Shown: one piece after another, positions 8,872 to 16,483 of the stretch
Position numbering within the stretch: the first letter of the stretch is position 1
Layout of the letters: each line of letters opens with the position of its first letter
Origin: Palsa-147 sp963771905
GTDB taxonomy: Bacteria; Acidobacteriota; Terriglobia; Acidiferrales; UBA7541
Assembly: GCA_963771905.1 (NCBI GenBank)
Contig: CAVYVI010000015.1
Coordinates: 186,001 to 250,000, forward strand
DNA length: 64,000 bases
Direction of reading: 5' to 3'
Position numbers and translations under genes: made by a program
Notes under the pieces: generated by a model
Seen by the model: only the letters and a program-made list of their open reading frames with translations
The model's database searches: none
Told to the model about the DNA's origin: nothing

Positions 8872-9411
8872 TCAGGCGTGATCGAGGGCGGCAAGGAGCG
8901 TGGCGGGAGTTGCGTTGTCGCCGAAGGTTTTGCTGAGGTGAGCGAAGCGATCGATATTTCCTGGTGCGAAGATGAAGCTGCCACCGAGCTGAAAGGGATT
9001 CAAGCCAAGTTTGTGCTGATGATGCCCGGCCGCGCGGGCGCGATGGCGGCTTTTGAAATTGTCGCGGCGAAGCATGTGCAGCAGATTGGCGCGGCCCAGG
9101 TTGGCGATAGCGTAGGCTTGGCGATGTTCGTCGATTAGCAGGGGAAACTGAATGCCCGTTTCTTCGCGGAAAATGCGGCCGTAGTTGCGGTCGCCAAGCC
9201 CTATGGCGGCGAGCGAAGCGCCTTTGTCCCGGAAGGCCTGCTCGTGTTCGCGCAACTGCGCGACGTGCTCACGGCAGAAGATTCAGCCGTAGTGGCGAAG
9301 AAAAACGATGACGGCGGGCTTCCTCTCCCACAACGAACCCAGACGGACATCTTGGCCATCGGCGTCGGGGAGAACGATGTCTGCGAGCTGTTTGCTGAGA
9401 GTTTCCTGCAC
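8872..9411 (-). CDS. Peroxiredoxin-like (AhpC-TSA_2/SelU-type) protein with in-frame TGA at the first active-site Cys; candidate selenoprotein
   Basis: On the minus strand one frame encodes about 179 residues of a thioredoxin-fold redoxin. It shows ETLSKQLADIVLPDADGQDV, then RLGSLWERKPAVIVFLRHYG, TGA at 9285-9283, IFCREHVAQLREHEQAFRDK, AAIGLGDRNYGRIFREETG, and a complete C-terminus (QLGGSFIFAPGNIDRFAHLS). Relatives have RHFGCxFCREH, so TGA replaces exactly the first Cys of CxxC. SelU-type proteins of this fold are known to use selenocysteine there. A 6-bp stem with AGUU loop (9248-9263) begins shortly after the TGA. The frame has no other lesion. The only in-frame start is GTG at 9411, with no ribosome site; an ATG in another frame is nearby. 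A simple nonsense mutation is the alternative. Confidence 0.6.
9243..9273 (-). promoter_or_regulatory. Possible bacterial SECIS-like hairpin
   Basis: Read on the minus strand, UCGCGC-AGUU-GCGCGA forms a perfect 6-bp stem, with CGUG/CACG able to pair outside an internal loop. The loop begins 25 nt after the UGA and has G in its second position. That fits the known bacterial SECIS pattern (loop roughly 16-37 nt downstream, G in the first two loop positions). GC-rich coding DNA can form such stems by chance. Confidence 0.35.
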
Positions 9412-9544
9412 GTCGAATCATCATTGTCGAGCCAGCATTCCTCTGTCAAGGCCGCGATGTTTCTTCTTCTTTCCCGACGTTCGGCGCCCGATTCGCTTTG
9501 TCCGCAACCTGCTAAGAATGAATTACCGCATCCAGTATGCAATG

Positions 9545-9580
9545 GAAACAAAAAAGGCGCCCTCGGTGGGGCGCCTTTCT
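9545..9580 (-). terminator. Intrinsic terminator (works best on the minus strand)
   Basis: AAAGGCGCC (9553-9561) pairs perfectly with GGCGCCTTT (9570-9578) around an 8-base loop. On the minus strand the stem is followed by TTTTTTGTTT. It lies just past the 3' end of the damaged exported-protein gene and before the peroxiredoxin-like gene, separating their transcription. Confidence 0.8.
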
Positions 9581-9610
9581 CGTTTCTGAACAATGGCAAC
9601 GACCAGCAGC

Positions 9611-10175
9611 TTATGCGCCGCCGAGCTTGGCTTGGAGGTCCTGAAACAGGCTCTGAAGCACGACCTGATCGTATCCCAGGAAATCAGCTCTCACCACGCC
9701 CCGCACATCTACGTTCGTCACTTCGCCGGAGACCTGCAGGCGGACTTTATCGACATTCGGCGGCACGGGCGGATTCGCCCTGGGATCGCCGGGCGTCGAG
9801 ACGAGTTTGACGCTGATCTGTATCTTGTAGTTCCAGTTCGTTTGCATACTGATGATTTTCGAGTTCGGGAGGGTCCGGAAATACCCCGAGTCCTTGTCCA
9901 TCGTCGCGATGTCAAAGTTGTGTTCAAGGATCGTGTTGACCGCCGTCTGCCAGACCTTGTCGTAGTTTTTTTTGGAAGTCCTCGCGAACGGGCAGTTCGC
10001 GCCAGACGGGTTCAACGGTCACGAACCGCGCCTCCAGCACTTTCGGAACCTTCTAGCTAGAGCTGAACATCTGAGCGGATAGAGAGGATGACGTCAGCGC
10101 GAGCGCGGCCATCACGGCCAGCAGTTGTCGAGTTTTCGTTGAGATCCGCCTGAACTTTAATGGGCCGCCTGCCAC
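9611..10175 (-). pseudogene. Exported protein gene with in-frame TAG and poly-A frameshift
   Basis: The readable 3' part (from about 9980 to 9611) encodes NYDKVWQTAVNTILEHNFDI through GVVRADFLGYDQVVLQSLFQ, a soluble domain of unknown function that looks like small envelope lipoproteins. Upstream, in another frame, lies an N-terminal signal-like stretch (KTRQLLAVMAALALTSSSLS) followed by KVPKVLEARFVTVEPVWREL. Two lesions separate them: TAG at 10055-10053, and a run of eight A (T8 at 9966-9973 on the plus strand) where the frame changes. The upstream frame opens with GTG at 10175. Either this is a pseudogene or the A-run is a sequencing error; the TAG argues for decay. Confidence 0.6.
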
Positions 10176-10323
10176 ATGAGAGGCGAACTAATAATCCGCA
10201 CCTAATTGTGCCGGTATGAGGCCCGCTTCAAATCTGAAGGCGGGAAGGCGACCTCTAAATTGCTATCACTGCATTGGACATCGAGCGGCGTTCGGGCCCG
10301 TCGAGTGGTTTGGGGACGATTTC

Positions 10324-10356
10324 ACATCTCCGGTAAGCGCGTTCATGAGGCATTGA
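10324..10356 (+). repeat. Dispersed repeat family 2, copy C
   Basis: ACATCTCCGGTAAGCGCG followed by TTCATGAGGCATTGA. It is the closest match to copies B and E over the first 22 bases. Confidence 0.5.
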
Positions 10357-10591
10357 TCCGCCAGAGAGCCATTCCGCTCATCGAACAGGATCCAACCCGC
10401 ACGCCGGACCACCTCACTAGCGGTCCTGATTTACCCCTAAACGATAACGTGTGCGCACGCCTCTTCGGCGAATGCTGATCCGCATTGCAGCGAATCGTGT
10501 GCTTCCAGTTTAATTGCGCGCGGAATTTATCTTTTGGAGCCCATAAGTCCCGATGAGTCGGATTCACGGACGCGTACTCTCCTGGTACTTA

Positions 10592-10627
10592 ACTTCTCAG
10601 ATGGCGGAGTTAATCAGAACTTAGCCC
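10592..10627 (+). repeat. Dispersed repeat family 2, copy D
   Basis: ACTTCTCAGATGGCGGAG, then TTAATCAGAACTTAGCCCC. The 5' and 3' blocks are kept but the middle diverges. Confidence 0.4.
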
Positions 10628-10700
10628 CAGTCCTGCGGCTGAAAAATTCTGGTAATGACCATCAAGCTCTTGTCTTGCAACAAGCTGCTTCGTCGATCGA

Positions 10701-11174
10701 TCACCTCAGTAACTTGCCGGCGAGCCAGTAATCGACACTGAACTTTCCCGGACCGGAGCAGATCAGCCAGATAAAGAAGAGCACGTACAGGACTTCCGGA
10801 AGGTACAGGAAATCGTCGAGCCAGTTAACGGGCGAAAGTCCTTTAGGCAGGGTGGAAAGCGCGCTCGTCAGGGTGGCGACAAGCATATCGATCAATAAAG
10901 CCACGCTGGCCGGGCTCGAAAGAAACCCCACGGTCAGCAAGGATCCGCCAACGAACTCGACACCCGACACGAAATAAGCCGTCTGGTGGGGAAACGGGAT
11001 TTTGGCCTTAACGAGCGTATCGTAAACAGGTTTCGTGCCGCCGGCTACGAACAATTTGTTTGCCCCGGAGATGGCGAAGAACAGCCCGATCGAAACGCGT
11101 ACCAGCAGGATGGCATATTGTTCTAAGTCACTGCTACCCAGCAGCGCAAACTGGACCAACCGCTTCCAATCCAT
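10701..11174 (-). CDS. DoxX-family membrane protein
   Basis: Starting at the ATG at 11174, which has GGAGGG 8 bases upstream, the product is 157 residues (MDWKRLVQFALLGSSDLEQY). The longer open frame upstream only translates a dispersed repeat. Four hydrophobic helices are visible: ILLVRVSIGLFFAISG, YFVSGVEFVGGSLLTVGFL, VALLIDMLVATLTSAL and VLYVLFFIWLICSG. The first has the typical DoxX pattern with GANKLF following. DoxX proteins are inner-membrane proteins; some act as thiosulfate:quinone oxidoreductase subunits, others with redox partners in detoxification, and the role here is open. It is last in the minus-strand run of small enzymes. Confidence 0.87.
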   Translation of the reverse strand: MDWKRLVQFALLGSSDLEQYAILLVRVSIGLFFAISGANKLFVAGGTKPVYDTLVKAKIPFPHQTAYFVSGVEFVGGSLLTVGFLSSPASVALLIDMLVATLTSALSTLPKGLSPVNWLDDFLYLPEVLYVLFFIWLICSGPGKFSVDYWLAGKLLR

Positions 11175-11229
11175 CTCTTGTCCCTCCATCGGAGGATGGG
11201 CAGTAACGATCCCCCAAGCATGCAGTTCG

Positions 11230-11262
11230 ACTTCTCCGGTAACCGCGTTCATCGGGACTTAG
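11230..11262 (+). repeat. Dispersed repeat family 2, copy E
   Basis: ACTTCTCCGGTAACCGCG followed by TTCATCGGGACTTAGC. It is the most complete copy and lies just upstream of the DoxX gene on the opposite strand. Confidence 0.5.
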
Positions 11263-11349
11263 CGGGCCTCCGGCGTTAATCTCTCTTTTCGACAATTATG
11301 CGGCAAACCGCAAATGGCGGTGTCGTTGGCGAATTCTCGCGCCTCGAAA

Positions 11350-11769
11350 TTATGCGTCCATCCGTTCGACCCATTTAGCGCGGAATGCGGGAGCCACAAA
11401 TGGATCCGCAAAGTACTGCGTTTCCCGCGCGACCTTGTCGCCCCTGAACTCCATGATGCTCACGGTGTAGGACGGCTTGCCGTCATATGTCAGGATCAAT
11501 TCGGTGACCCAAAGATCACCGCTGCCAATGATTCGCCGGACAGTAAACCGCTTTTTGTTTGGCTGACTTGCGCGTTGGTTCTGTATGTTGATTCGACCGC
11601 GGGTTCGCTCGCCTGACTGCGGGTAATCCAGCACCGCGTCCTCGTGATAGATGAGGTGCTCCGTTTCAAAATCGTTGGCATCGGAGGCCGCCCAATGCTG
11701 ATCCAGTGCCGCACGGATCTCTTGATCTCGCGCTCCAGAAGACTGCTCCTTTTTTTGTAGATCGTTCAT
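11350..11769 (-). CDS. SnoaL-like / NTF2-fold protein
   Basis: The 139-residue product has the cone-shaped NTF2-fold pattern. An N-terminal helix (RAALDQHWAASDANDFETEH) is followed by LIYHEDAVLDYPQSGERTRG, then strands around RRIIGSGDLWVTELILTYDG and SYTVSIMEFRGDKVARETQY, ending PFVAPAFRAKWVERMDA. Such proteins are cyclases, isomerases, dehydratases or simple binding proteins; no specific catalytic signature was recognised. Between this start and the VOC gene upstream lie about 230 bases without a clear gene. It is in the same orientation as DoxX downstream and VOC upstream, so co-transcription is possible. Confidence 0.83.
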   Translation of the reverse strand: MNDLQKKEQSSGARDQEIRAALDQHWAASDANDFETEHLIYHEDAVLDYPQSGERTRGRINIQNQRASQPNKKRFTVRRIIGSGDLWVTELILTYDGKPSYTVSIMEFRGDKVARETQYFADPFVAPAFRAKWVERMDA

Positions 11770-11997
11770 CTTGAGCCCTCAATTTGACAAGAAGCTAAAT
11801 GCTTTCGCGGATCGTCTTTCGCGCTGAGGTATTCCAGTCCAAGCGGCCCCGTTGGGATATCACTAGGAGGCGGTGCTGCACTACCCGCAGCCAGGCGAGC
11901 CAACCCGCGGTCGACGCAAAATACAGAACGAACCAATGGTCTAGCGCCAAGCCGACATCCATAAGCGTCTAAATCCGCGTCCCCACCGGGCCGAGCG

Positions 11998-12450
11998 TCA
12001 ACCGTACGTGAGATCGGTGCTCTGTCCGACCTCGATAATATAACCGTCAGGATCGCGGATGTAGCAGCGAATCTCGCCGTACTTGGCAATCGGTTCGGTG
12101 AGGAACTCGGCTCCTCGACTTTTCCATAATTCATAGCACGCTTGAATATCCGCAACGCGGATATTCAAGAAGCTGCTGACCTGATCCGGGTCGGCGGGGA
12201 CGCTGAGCGTCACTGTCGGCTTGTCCGGGGTGGGCCCGCCCCCGACGTTGACAATGAGCCAAGTATTCGCGATCTGAATGTGCCCAGACGCACCCTTGCT
12301 ATCGCCTCTGCTCAGAATGCGGCCGCCGAAGACCCTTTCATAGAAATCGGCCGATCGGTCGATGTCGGCGACGGTGATAAAATGTGTGACGGTGAACCCG
12401 TCGCGCGGGGGCATCTCATAGCTCTTTTGTTCGATTTGTACGCTGCTCAT
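11998..12450 (-). CDS. VOC-superfamily (glyoxalase-type) protein, copy 1
   Basis: The 150-residue vicinal-oxygen-chelate protein has two beta-alpha-beta modules. The first is FTVTHFITVADIDRSADFYE and VFGGRILSRGD; the second ends with CYIRDPDGYIIEVGQST, where the metal-ligand Glu (IIEVG) sits. It is closely similar to the VOC protein at 14588-15034: QKSYEMPPR, NVGGGPTPDKPTVTLSVP and the last about 50 residues are almost identical. An ATG at 12450 with GGGGTC upstream starts it. Family members are glyoxalase I, dioxygenases or resistance proteins; the substrate here is unknown. The neighbouring DJ-1 and MBL genes suggest carbonyl detoxification. Confidence 0.87.
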   Translation of the reverse strand: MSSVQIEQKSYEMPPRDGFTVTHFITVADIDRSADFYERVFGGRILSRGDSKGASGHIQIANTWLIVNVGGGPTPDKPTVTLSVPADPDQVSSFLNIRVADIQACYELWKSRGAEFLTEPIAKYGEIRCYIRDPDGYIIEVGQSTDLTYG

Positions 12451-12708
12451 TGACGACCCCTCTCAATACAGTGCTCATCCACCGATTCTGGTTCTTTCGT
12501 ATTCATAGCTGCTGCCGATTAAGCCTGACGAGGAAAGAAAACAATTGGATAAGGTATCGAAGCGATACTTCGACATCCCGATTTCCGGCGCCTTTCCAAC
12601 TAGGTGCAATCCTCCATCATGCGCGAGGAAACATTCGCATCGGCGGTTGATGTAGGTTATGGCCGCGTTAGTAGCGAAGACTCGATCCAACGGAGGATTG
12701 GCCAGCCC

Positions 12709-13518
12709 TCACTTACCGACTCCCTTCTTCTTTCCGCTGAGTGCCGGTAGAAGAAGTTTCAGAAGCGCTTCGTCCGAGAACGGGTTCTGACCTGAGATCA
12801 ACTCGCGATCTTGAAGAACGTAGCTCTGCCATGGAGCGGCCACACTTACGTCACCGCCCGCAGTACGCAAGGCAAAGTCCGGGTAGAAGAGAACCTTACC
12901 ACCAATCTCAAGCGGCTCGCGCTGCTGCTCTTCCGCTGTCGAAAAGATAGTCATCTTATATCCAGAATAGATCCAGCCTTGAGCCTTTGCGTGTGCTCCA
13001 GCGGCATCGCCCGCCGACAGCGCGGCGACCACCTCCGTCGAATTCGGAAGCGCCGCGAGAAGTGAAATCGGGCCATGGCAGAGCACTGCCGTAGGCTTGG
13101 ATGTTTTATGAAAGTGTCTCAGCACGGTGCCCGCGTCGGGATCATCGAGCAGGTCCATCATCGGGCCATGGCCGCCGGGGACGAAAACAGCGTCATATTG
13201 ATCCAGGCCCGATGCGATCACATCCGAGATACGAGTTGGATTTTTGAGCCCAGTCAGGGTGTCGCGGAATTTTAGATAGTCCTGAAGCTTAGCCTCGTCT
13301 CCACCGAAGAAGTCGGCTACAGCTGAATGGACATCCATTTGCGGCGTGTTGCCTTTGGGGTTGGCGAAAGTGATTTCGTAGCCCTCCTTCATCAGGGCGC
13401 GAACCGGAACCGTCAGCTCGTTGAGATAGTAGCCAGCGCCGGCGTACACCTTGCCATCTTTCAATAGCAAGCCGTGACCGCTCGAGACGAGCACCAAGAC
13501 TTTCCCTTTTGTTGTCAT
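12709..13518 (-). CDS. DJ-1/PfpI family protein, Hsp31-like (putative glyoxalase III / class I GATase-like)
   Basis: The 269-residue protein has the flavodoxin-like DJ-1 fold and begins GKVLVLVSSGHGLLL. The putative triad of Hsp31 relatives is present: the Glu in YYLNELTVP (E34), and Cys147-His148 in the nucleophile elbow PTAVLCHGPISLL. YDAVFVPGGHGPMMDLLDD is the conserved strand and turn before it. Hsp31-type proteins convert methylglyoxal to lactate without cofactor or act as deglycases/chaperones; this is family knowledge, not shown here. ATG 13518 is preceded by AAAGGAGAAC. It lies between an MBL hydrolase gene and a VOC gene, which together resemble a carbonyl-detoxification set. Confidence 0.87.
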   Translation of the reverse strand: MTTKGKVLVLVSSGHGLLLKDGKVYAGAGYYLNELTVPVRALMKEGYEITFANPKGNTPQMDVHSAVADFFGGDEAKLQDYLKFRDTLTGLKNPTRISDVIASGLDQYDAVFVPGGHGPMMDLLDDPDAGTVLRHFHKTSKPTAVLCHGPISLLAALPNSTEVVAALSAGDAAGAHAKAQGWIYSGYKMTIFSTAEEQQREPLEIGGKVLFYPDFALRTAGGDVSVAAPWQSYVLQDRELISGQNPFSDEALLKLLLPALSGKKKGVGK

Positions 13519-13626
13519 TTTGTTCTCCTTTTTGAAATCGAATTCTGTTCTCCTGAATATGAGCTAGCTCATCGTCCGCGGCTTCCTCCAAAGTGCGCAA
13601 GGACGGGCCACGGCGGTTGATGTGAG

Positions 13627-14487
13627 TTATGCCCCGGGGAATCCGAACATCAACCACGACTGATTGGCTACCCAATGCGGGTACAGCTCCGTCATCTGAT
13701 CGAACAGCTCCTGGTCAGACGTCGCGGTTTTCTGCAACCGATCGAAGTCCTGCAGGTAACGCTTGGTGTCTTGGATCGTCGAGGGAGAGTCGGGCGCGCC
13801 AGGCTTCTTGTGACCGGCGACAACAATCGCCGGGTTCAGCGCCGCTAACCGGTCTAGCGCCGCGATCCAATTCTTTCGACTCTCGGGGGTGGTGTCGCCG
13901 ACGTACACGCGGCACTGGTTGTAAACAACGTCGCCAGCGGCGATCAGGCCGATCGATGGAACGTATAGAGACGTCGAATCGGGACTATCGGTGCGGCCCT
14001 GCTCGATGATGCGCAATTCGTGGCCCTCGAGAGTAAACGTGTCGTGCTCATAGGGTTCAGGTGCAACCAACTTGGTGGCCACTTGCCCAGGAAAGAGCCG
14101 GCGGGCTAATCGCTCCACCGTGGGAGAAAAAGACATCTGCATGGCGTTCACCGCCTTGGGCGTTGCTATCGCCCGAGCGCCTGGGAAACGGTCGAGCAGA
14201 ATGCTCAGACCGTAGAAGTGGTCGAAATGGGCGTGCGTTATATAGATGGTCTCCAAGTTGCGGTTGTGCAGAGCAATCCAATCCGCGAGAGCCTCGGCCT
14301 CAGCCACTGTCCCCATTGCGTCCACCAGCACCGCGTCGTACTCGCCGAAGATCAAAGTCGACGTGATCGGGTCAAAGCCGAGCGGTTCGCCGAAGGGCTT
14401 TGGCCGCTCGCCGACCATGACCTTTCCCGGGGCGGTAAAAACGTTCACACCAAGCGTGGTCTCTTTCAGTCCGTTTGTGCCACCCAT
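13627..14487 (-). CDS. MBL-fold metallo-hydrolase
   Basis: The 286-residue metallo-beta-lactamase-fold enzyme has the signature HAHFDH at 85-90 (H85, H87, D89, H90), binding two metals. Further His/Asp ligands are likely in GLIAAGDVVYNQCRVYVGDT and IVVAGHKKPGAPDSP. The N-terminus resembles class B relatives that hydrolyse esters or lactones (VNVFTAPGKVMVGERPKPFG). The ATG at 14487 is preceded by GGGAGAAC. The substrate is unknown. The position between VOC and DJ-1 genes suggests a glyoxalase II-like role in this cluster, which is inference. A conserved 18-base sequence (CGGCGGTTGATGT...GTTATG) lies at its 3' end and recurs at 12641. Confidence 0.87.
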   Translation of the reverse strand: MGGTNGLKETTLGVNVFTAPGKVMVGERPKPFGEPLGFDPITSTLIFGEYDAVLVDAMGTVAEAEALADWIALHNRNLETIYITHAHFDHFYGLSILLDRFPGARAIATPKAVNAMQMSFSPTVERLARRLFPGQVATKLVAPEPYEHDTFTLEGHELRIIEQGRTDSPDSTSLYVPSIGLIAAGDVVYNQCRVYVGDTTPESRKNWIAALDRLAALNPAIVVAGHKKPGAPDSPSTIQDTKRYLQDFDRLQKTATSDQELFDQMTELYPHWVANQSWLMFGFPGA

Positions 14488-14587
14488 CTGGTTCTCCCTT
14501 CGATGTCAGAGCGAGTGACTGTTCAAGGCAGAGATTGTCAGAAGTGCGCCGACGGAGCGCAGAGTTGGCATCCGTCCGGGCCGAGCG

Positions 14588-15034
14588 CTAACCGTACTTG
14601 AGATCGGTGCTCTGTCCGACCTCGATAATATAACCGTCAGGGTCGCGGATGTAGCAGCGGATCTCGCCGTACTTGGGAATCGGCGGCGTGAGGAACTCGG
14701 CTCCCCGGCTTTTCCACAATTCGTAGCACGCTTGAATATCCGCGACGCGGAAGTTCATAAAGCTGTTGATGTGATTCGGGTCGGGGACGCTGAGCGTTAC
14801 CGTCGGCTTATCCGGGGTCGGTCCGCCCCCTACATTCAATATCATCCAGATATTCGCAAGCTGAAGGTACGGAGGCGCGTTGCCGTCACCCATGGTCAGA
14901 ATGCGAGCGCCGAAGACCTTTTCGTAGTAGCGAGCCGATCGCTCGACGTCGGCGACGGTGAGAAAATGCGCGATGGTGATCCCCTCTCGCGGGGGCATCT
15001 CATAGCTCTTCTGTTCGACTTGTACGGCGTTCAT
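14588..15034 (-). CDS. VOC-superfamily (glyoxalase-type) protein, copy 2
   Basis: The 148-residue protein starts at ATG 15034 with AAAGGAGCC upstream. The longer open frame to 15733 merely overlaps the crotonase gene in another frame and is not credible. It is a VOC fold with ITIAHFLTVADVERSARYYE and the ligand Glu in GYIIEVGQSTDLKYG. It is a close paralogue of copy 1 at 11998-12450, in the same orientation, with the 3' halves almost identical in DNA as well. The two copies bracket the DJ-1 and MBL genes. Recombination between them could delete or amplify that segment. Confidence 0.87.
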   Translation of the reverse strand: MNAVQVEQKSYEMPPREGITIAHFLTVADVERSARYYEKVFGARILTMGDGNAPPYLQLANIWMILNVGGGPTPDKPTVTLSVPDPNHINSFMNFRVADIQACYELWKSRGAEFLTPPIPKYGEIRCYIRDPDGYIIEVGQSTDLKYG

Positions 15035-15168
15035 TGATGGCTCCTTTCGATATAGTGCGCAGAATATGTTAAACATCACTACAGACATTCGAAACGTGTC
15101 CGCCAAGATTGGCTTCGAACGCGTCCCGTCCGCAACGTCCGGAGTTCGGAATCGCGTCGAGCGCCGGC

Positions 15169-16014
15169 CTAGCGCGCGATTTGGCCCAGGTAGTATCCGA
15201 GCCGATTTTCGACATCCCCCGGCTTGTGGAAGCCGCGCGCCATCAGCGCTTTGATCCCCTCTTGGGCGGCAGGTCGACCGAGCGATGCGATGCACGCATC
15301 CCAGCCGGCGCCGAGCTCGACGTCTGGCGGCAGGCTGGTGTTGACGAGGCGTTTCGTGTTGGCGATCGCCCATTTGTCGAATCCGGCGATCCTTGTTGCG
15401 AGCGCTTCCACGTACGCGTCGAGCTCGGCGTCGGGCAGGGCGCGATTGATGTAGCCGTAGGCCTCGGCCTGCTCTGCTCTGATGTCTTCCGAGCTCAAGA
15501 GCACCTCGAGGGCGCGGTTTCGGCCGATGAGTCGGGGCAGCCGAGCCATGGGGCCGCCGCCGGCGACCATCCCCACGCCCACCTCCCATTGCGAGATGAT
15601 GGCCTTCTCGCGGCTGGCAAAACTCATGTCGCAGGCCAGCGTGATCTCGCTGCCGTTGCCCGTCGCCCGGCCGCGGATGAGGGCGATGGAGGCGACTGGC
15701 AAGCGGGTCAGACGCACGAGAAAGTCCGGCCACGGCGGCAAGCCTGTGGGACCCGCAGGCATTCCGGTCAGGTCCTCAAGCTTTGCCAGGAAATCGGAGT
15801 GATTTAGGAAGTAGTCGTCGACCGCGCTGTCGAAGACCACCACCCTGACCTGCTCGTCGGCCTCGAGAGCGTTCATGACTTGCTGAAACTGCTTGACCAT
15901 TTCCGGGCCCATCACGTTGATCGGCGGGTTGTCGATCGTGACACGCCAATAGGCGGGCGACCGCCGGGCCACGCGGATCTGTGCGGGCTTCGTAAATGCG
16001 CTTGCAGTTGTCAT
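15169..16014 (-). CDS. Enoyl-CoA hydratase/isomerase family (crotonase) protein
   Basis: The 281-residue crotonase-fold enzyme begins with YWRVTIDNPPINVMGPEMVK, the typical N-terminal strand pair. The oxyanion-hole region is PVASIALIRGRATGNGSEIT followed by LACDMSFASREK. The second active-site segment is WEVGVGMVAGGGPMARLPRL, with a Glu in the expected place. Family members act on acyl-CoA thioesters, but specific function varies widely. ATG 16014 has AGGAGAATG upstream. It is the promoter-distal or first gene of the minus-strand run that continues through VOC, MBL, DJ-1, VOC, SnoaL and DoxX, but gaps of 100-250 bases leave operon structure uncertain. Confidence 0.88.
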   Translation of the reverse strand: MTTASAFTKPAQIRVARRSPAYWRVTIDNPPINVMGPEMVKQFQQVMNALEADEQVRVVVFDSAVDDYFLNHSDFLAKLEDLTGMPAGPTGLPPWPDFLVRLTRLPVASIALIRGRATGNGSEITLACDMSFASREKAIISQWEVGVGMVAGGGPMARLPRLIGRNRALEVLLSSEDIRAEQAEAYGYINRALPDAELDAYVEALATRIAGFDKWAIANTKRLVNTSLPPDVELGAGWDACIASLGRPAAQEGIKALMARGFHKPGDVENRLGYYLGQIAR

Positions 16015-16231
16015 GGCATTCTCCTGTCTATTTATTTGTCCCGGAAACCGGTTGATTGTCCCCGACGCTTTCTCGAGATTTGGATCATTTGTTCCTTGCC
16101 GGCACTTGGTTGATTAGTTCCGCGACACTTCCGCCCTCCTCATGTCACCTTCCTTTCCGAGTCACATTCCTCGGCTCGCTCCAGCGCGCGAATTTTAAGC
16201 CAAGAAGCAGCCCTGGGCGCTTGGGGGCCGA

Positions 16232-16483
16232 CTAAGGTGGGAATCCGTCCGCCATCCACTTGGCGAATAGTTCAATCCGAGATTGCTGCCAAGGACCTTC
16301 TCCTTTTGGTGGTGGGGGCGGCATTACCGCGCCGCCGATTCCACGAATGCGATCGTAGATGGCGCCAGCATGCTTTTTGACGTCATCGTAACTTCCCAGG
16401 TTGAACGCCTTGCTCATGCCTTGAATGTCTCGTTCCGTAAAGAGCGGGCGAATGTCCATTTGAAAGCTCGTCGTTTTCGTCAT
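16232..16483 (-). CDS. Small conserved protein of unknown function
   Basis: The 83-residue protein contains DIRPLFTERDIQGMSKAFNL, then SYDDVKKHAGAIYDRIRG and MPPPPPKGEGPWQQSRIELF followed by AKWMADGFPP. The pattern of short helix, MPP turn and W...F..WM..G.PP recalls small cytochrome-like domains found in oxidoreductase neighbourhoods, but no CxxCH heme motif is present. Start is at ATG 16483. The function is unknown. It stands upstream of the crotonase in the same orientation. Confidence 0.65.
   Translation of the reverse strand: MTKTTSFQMDIRPLFTERDIQGMSKAFNLGSYDDVKKHAGAIYDRIRGIGGAVMPPPPPKGEGPWQQSRIELFAKWMADGFPP

Larger units (their letters stand above)
10176..10700. other. Spacer with repeat copies, no gene recognised
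   Basis: A 90-codon plus-strand open frame (10206-10478) has no ribosome site, recognisable domain or plausible composition and was not called. Two copies of repeat family 2 and an inverted TAAGTCCCGATGA (10545-10557), which mirrors TCATCGGGACTTA at 11250-11262, lie here. Confidence 0.5.

Noticed and set aside
14588..15733. A 381-codon minus-strand open frame that seems to fuse an Arg-rich protein to the VOC gene
   Set aside because: The upstream part overlaps the crotonase gene in another frame and has no recognisable domain; the VOC gene has its own ATG at 15034 with a ribosome site.
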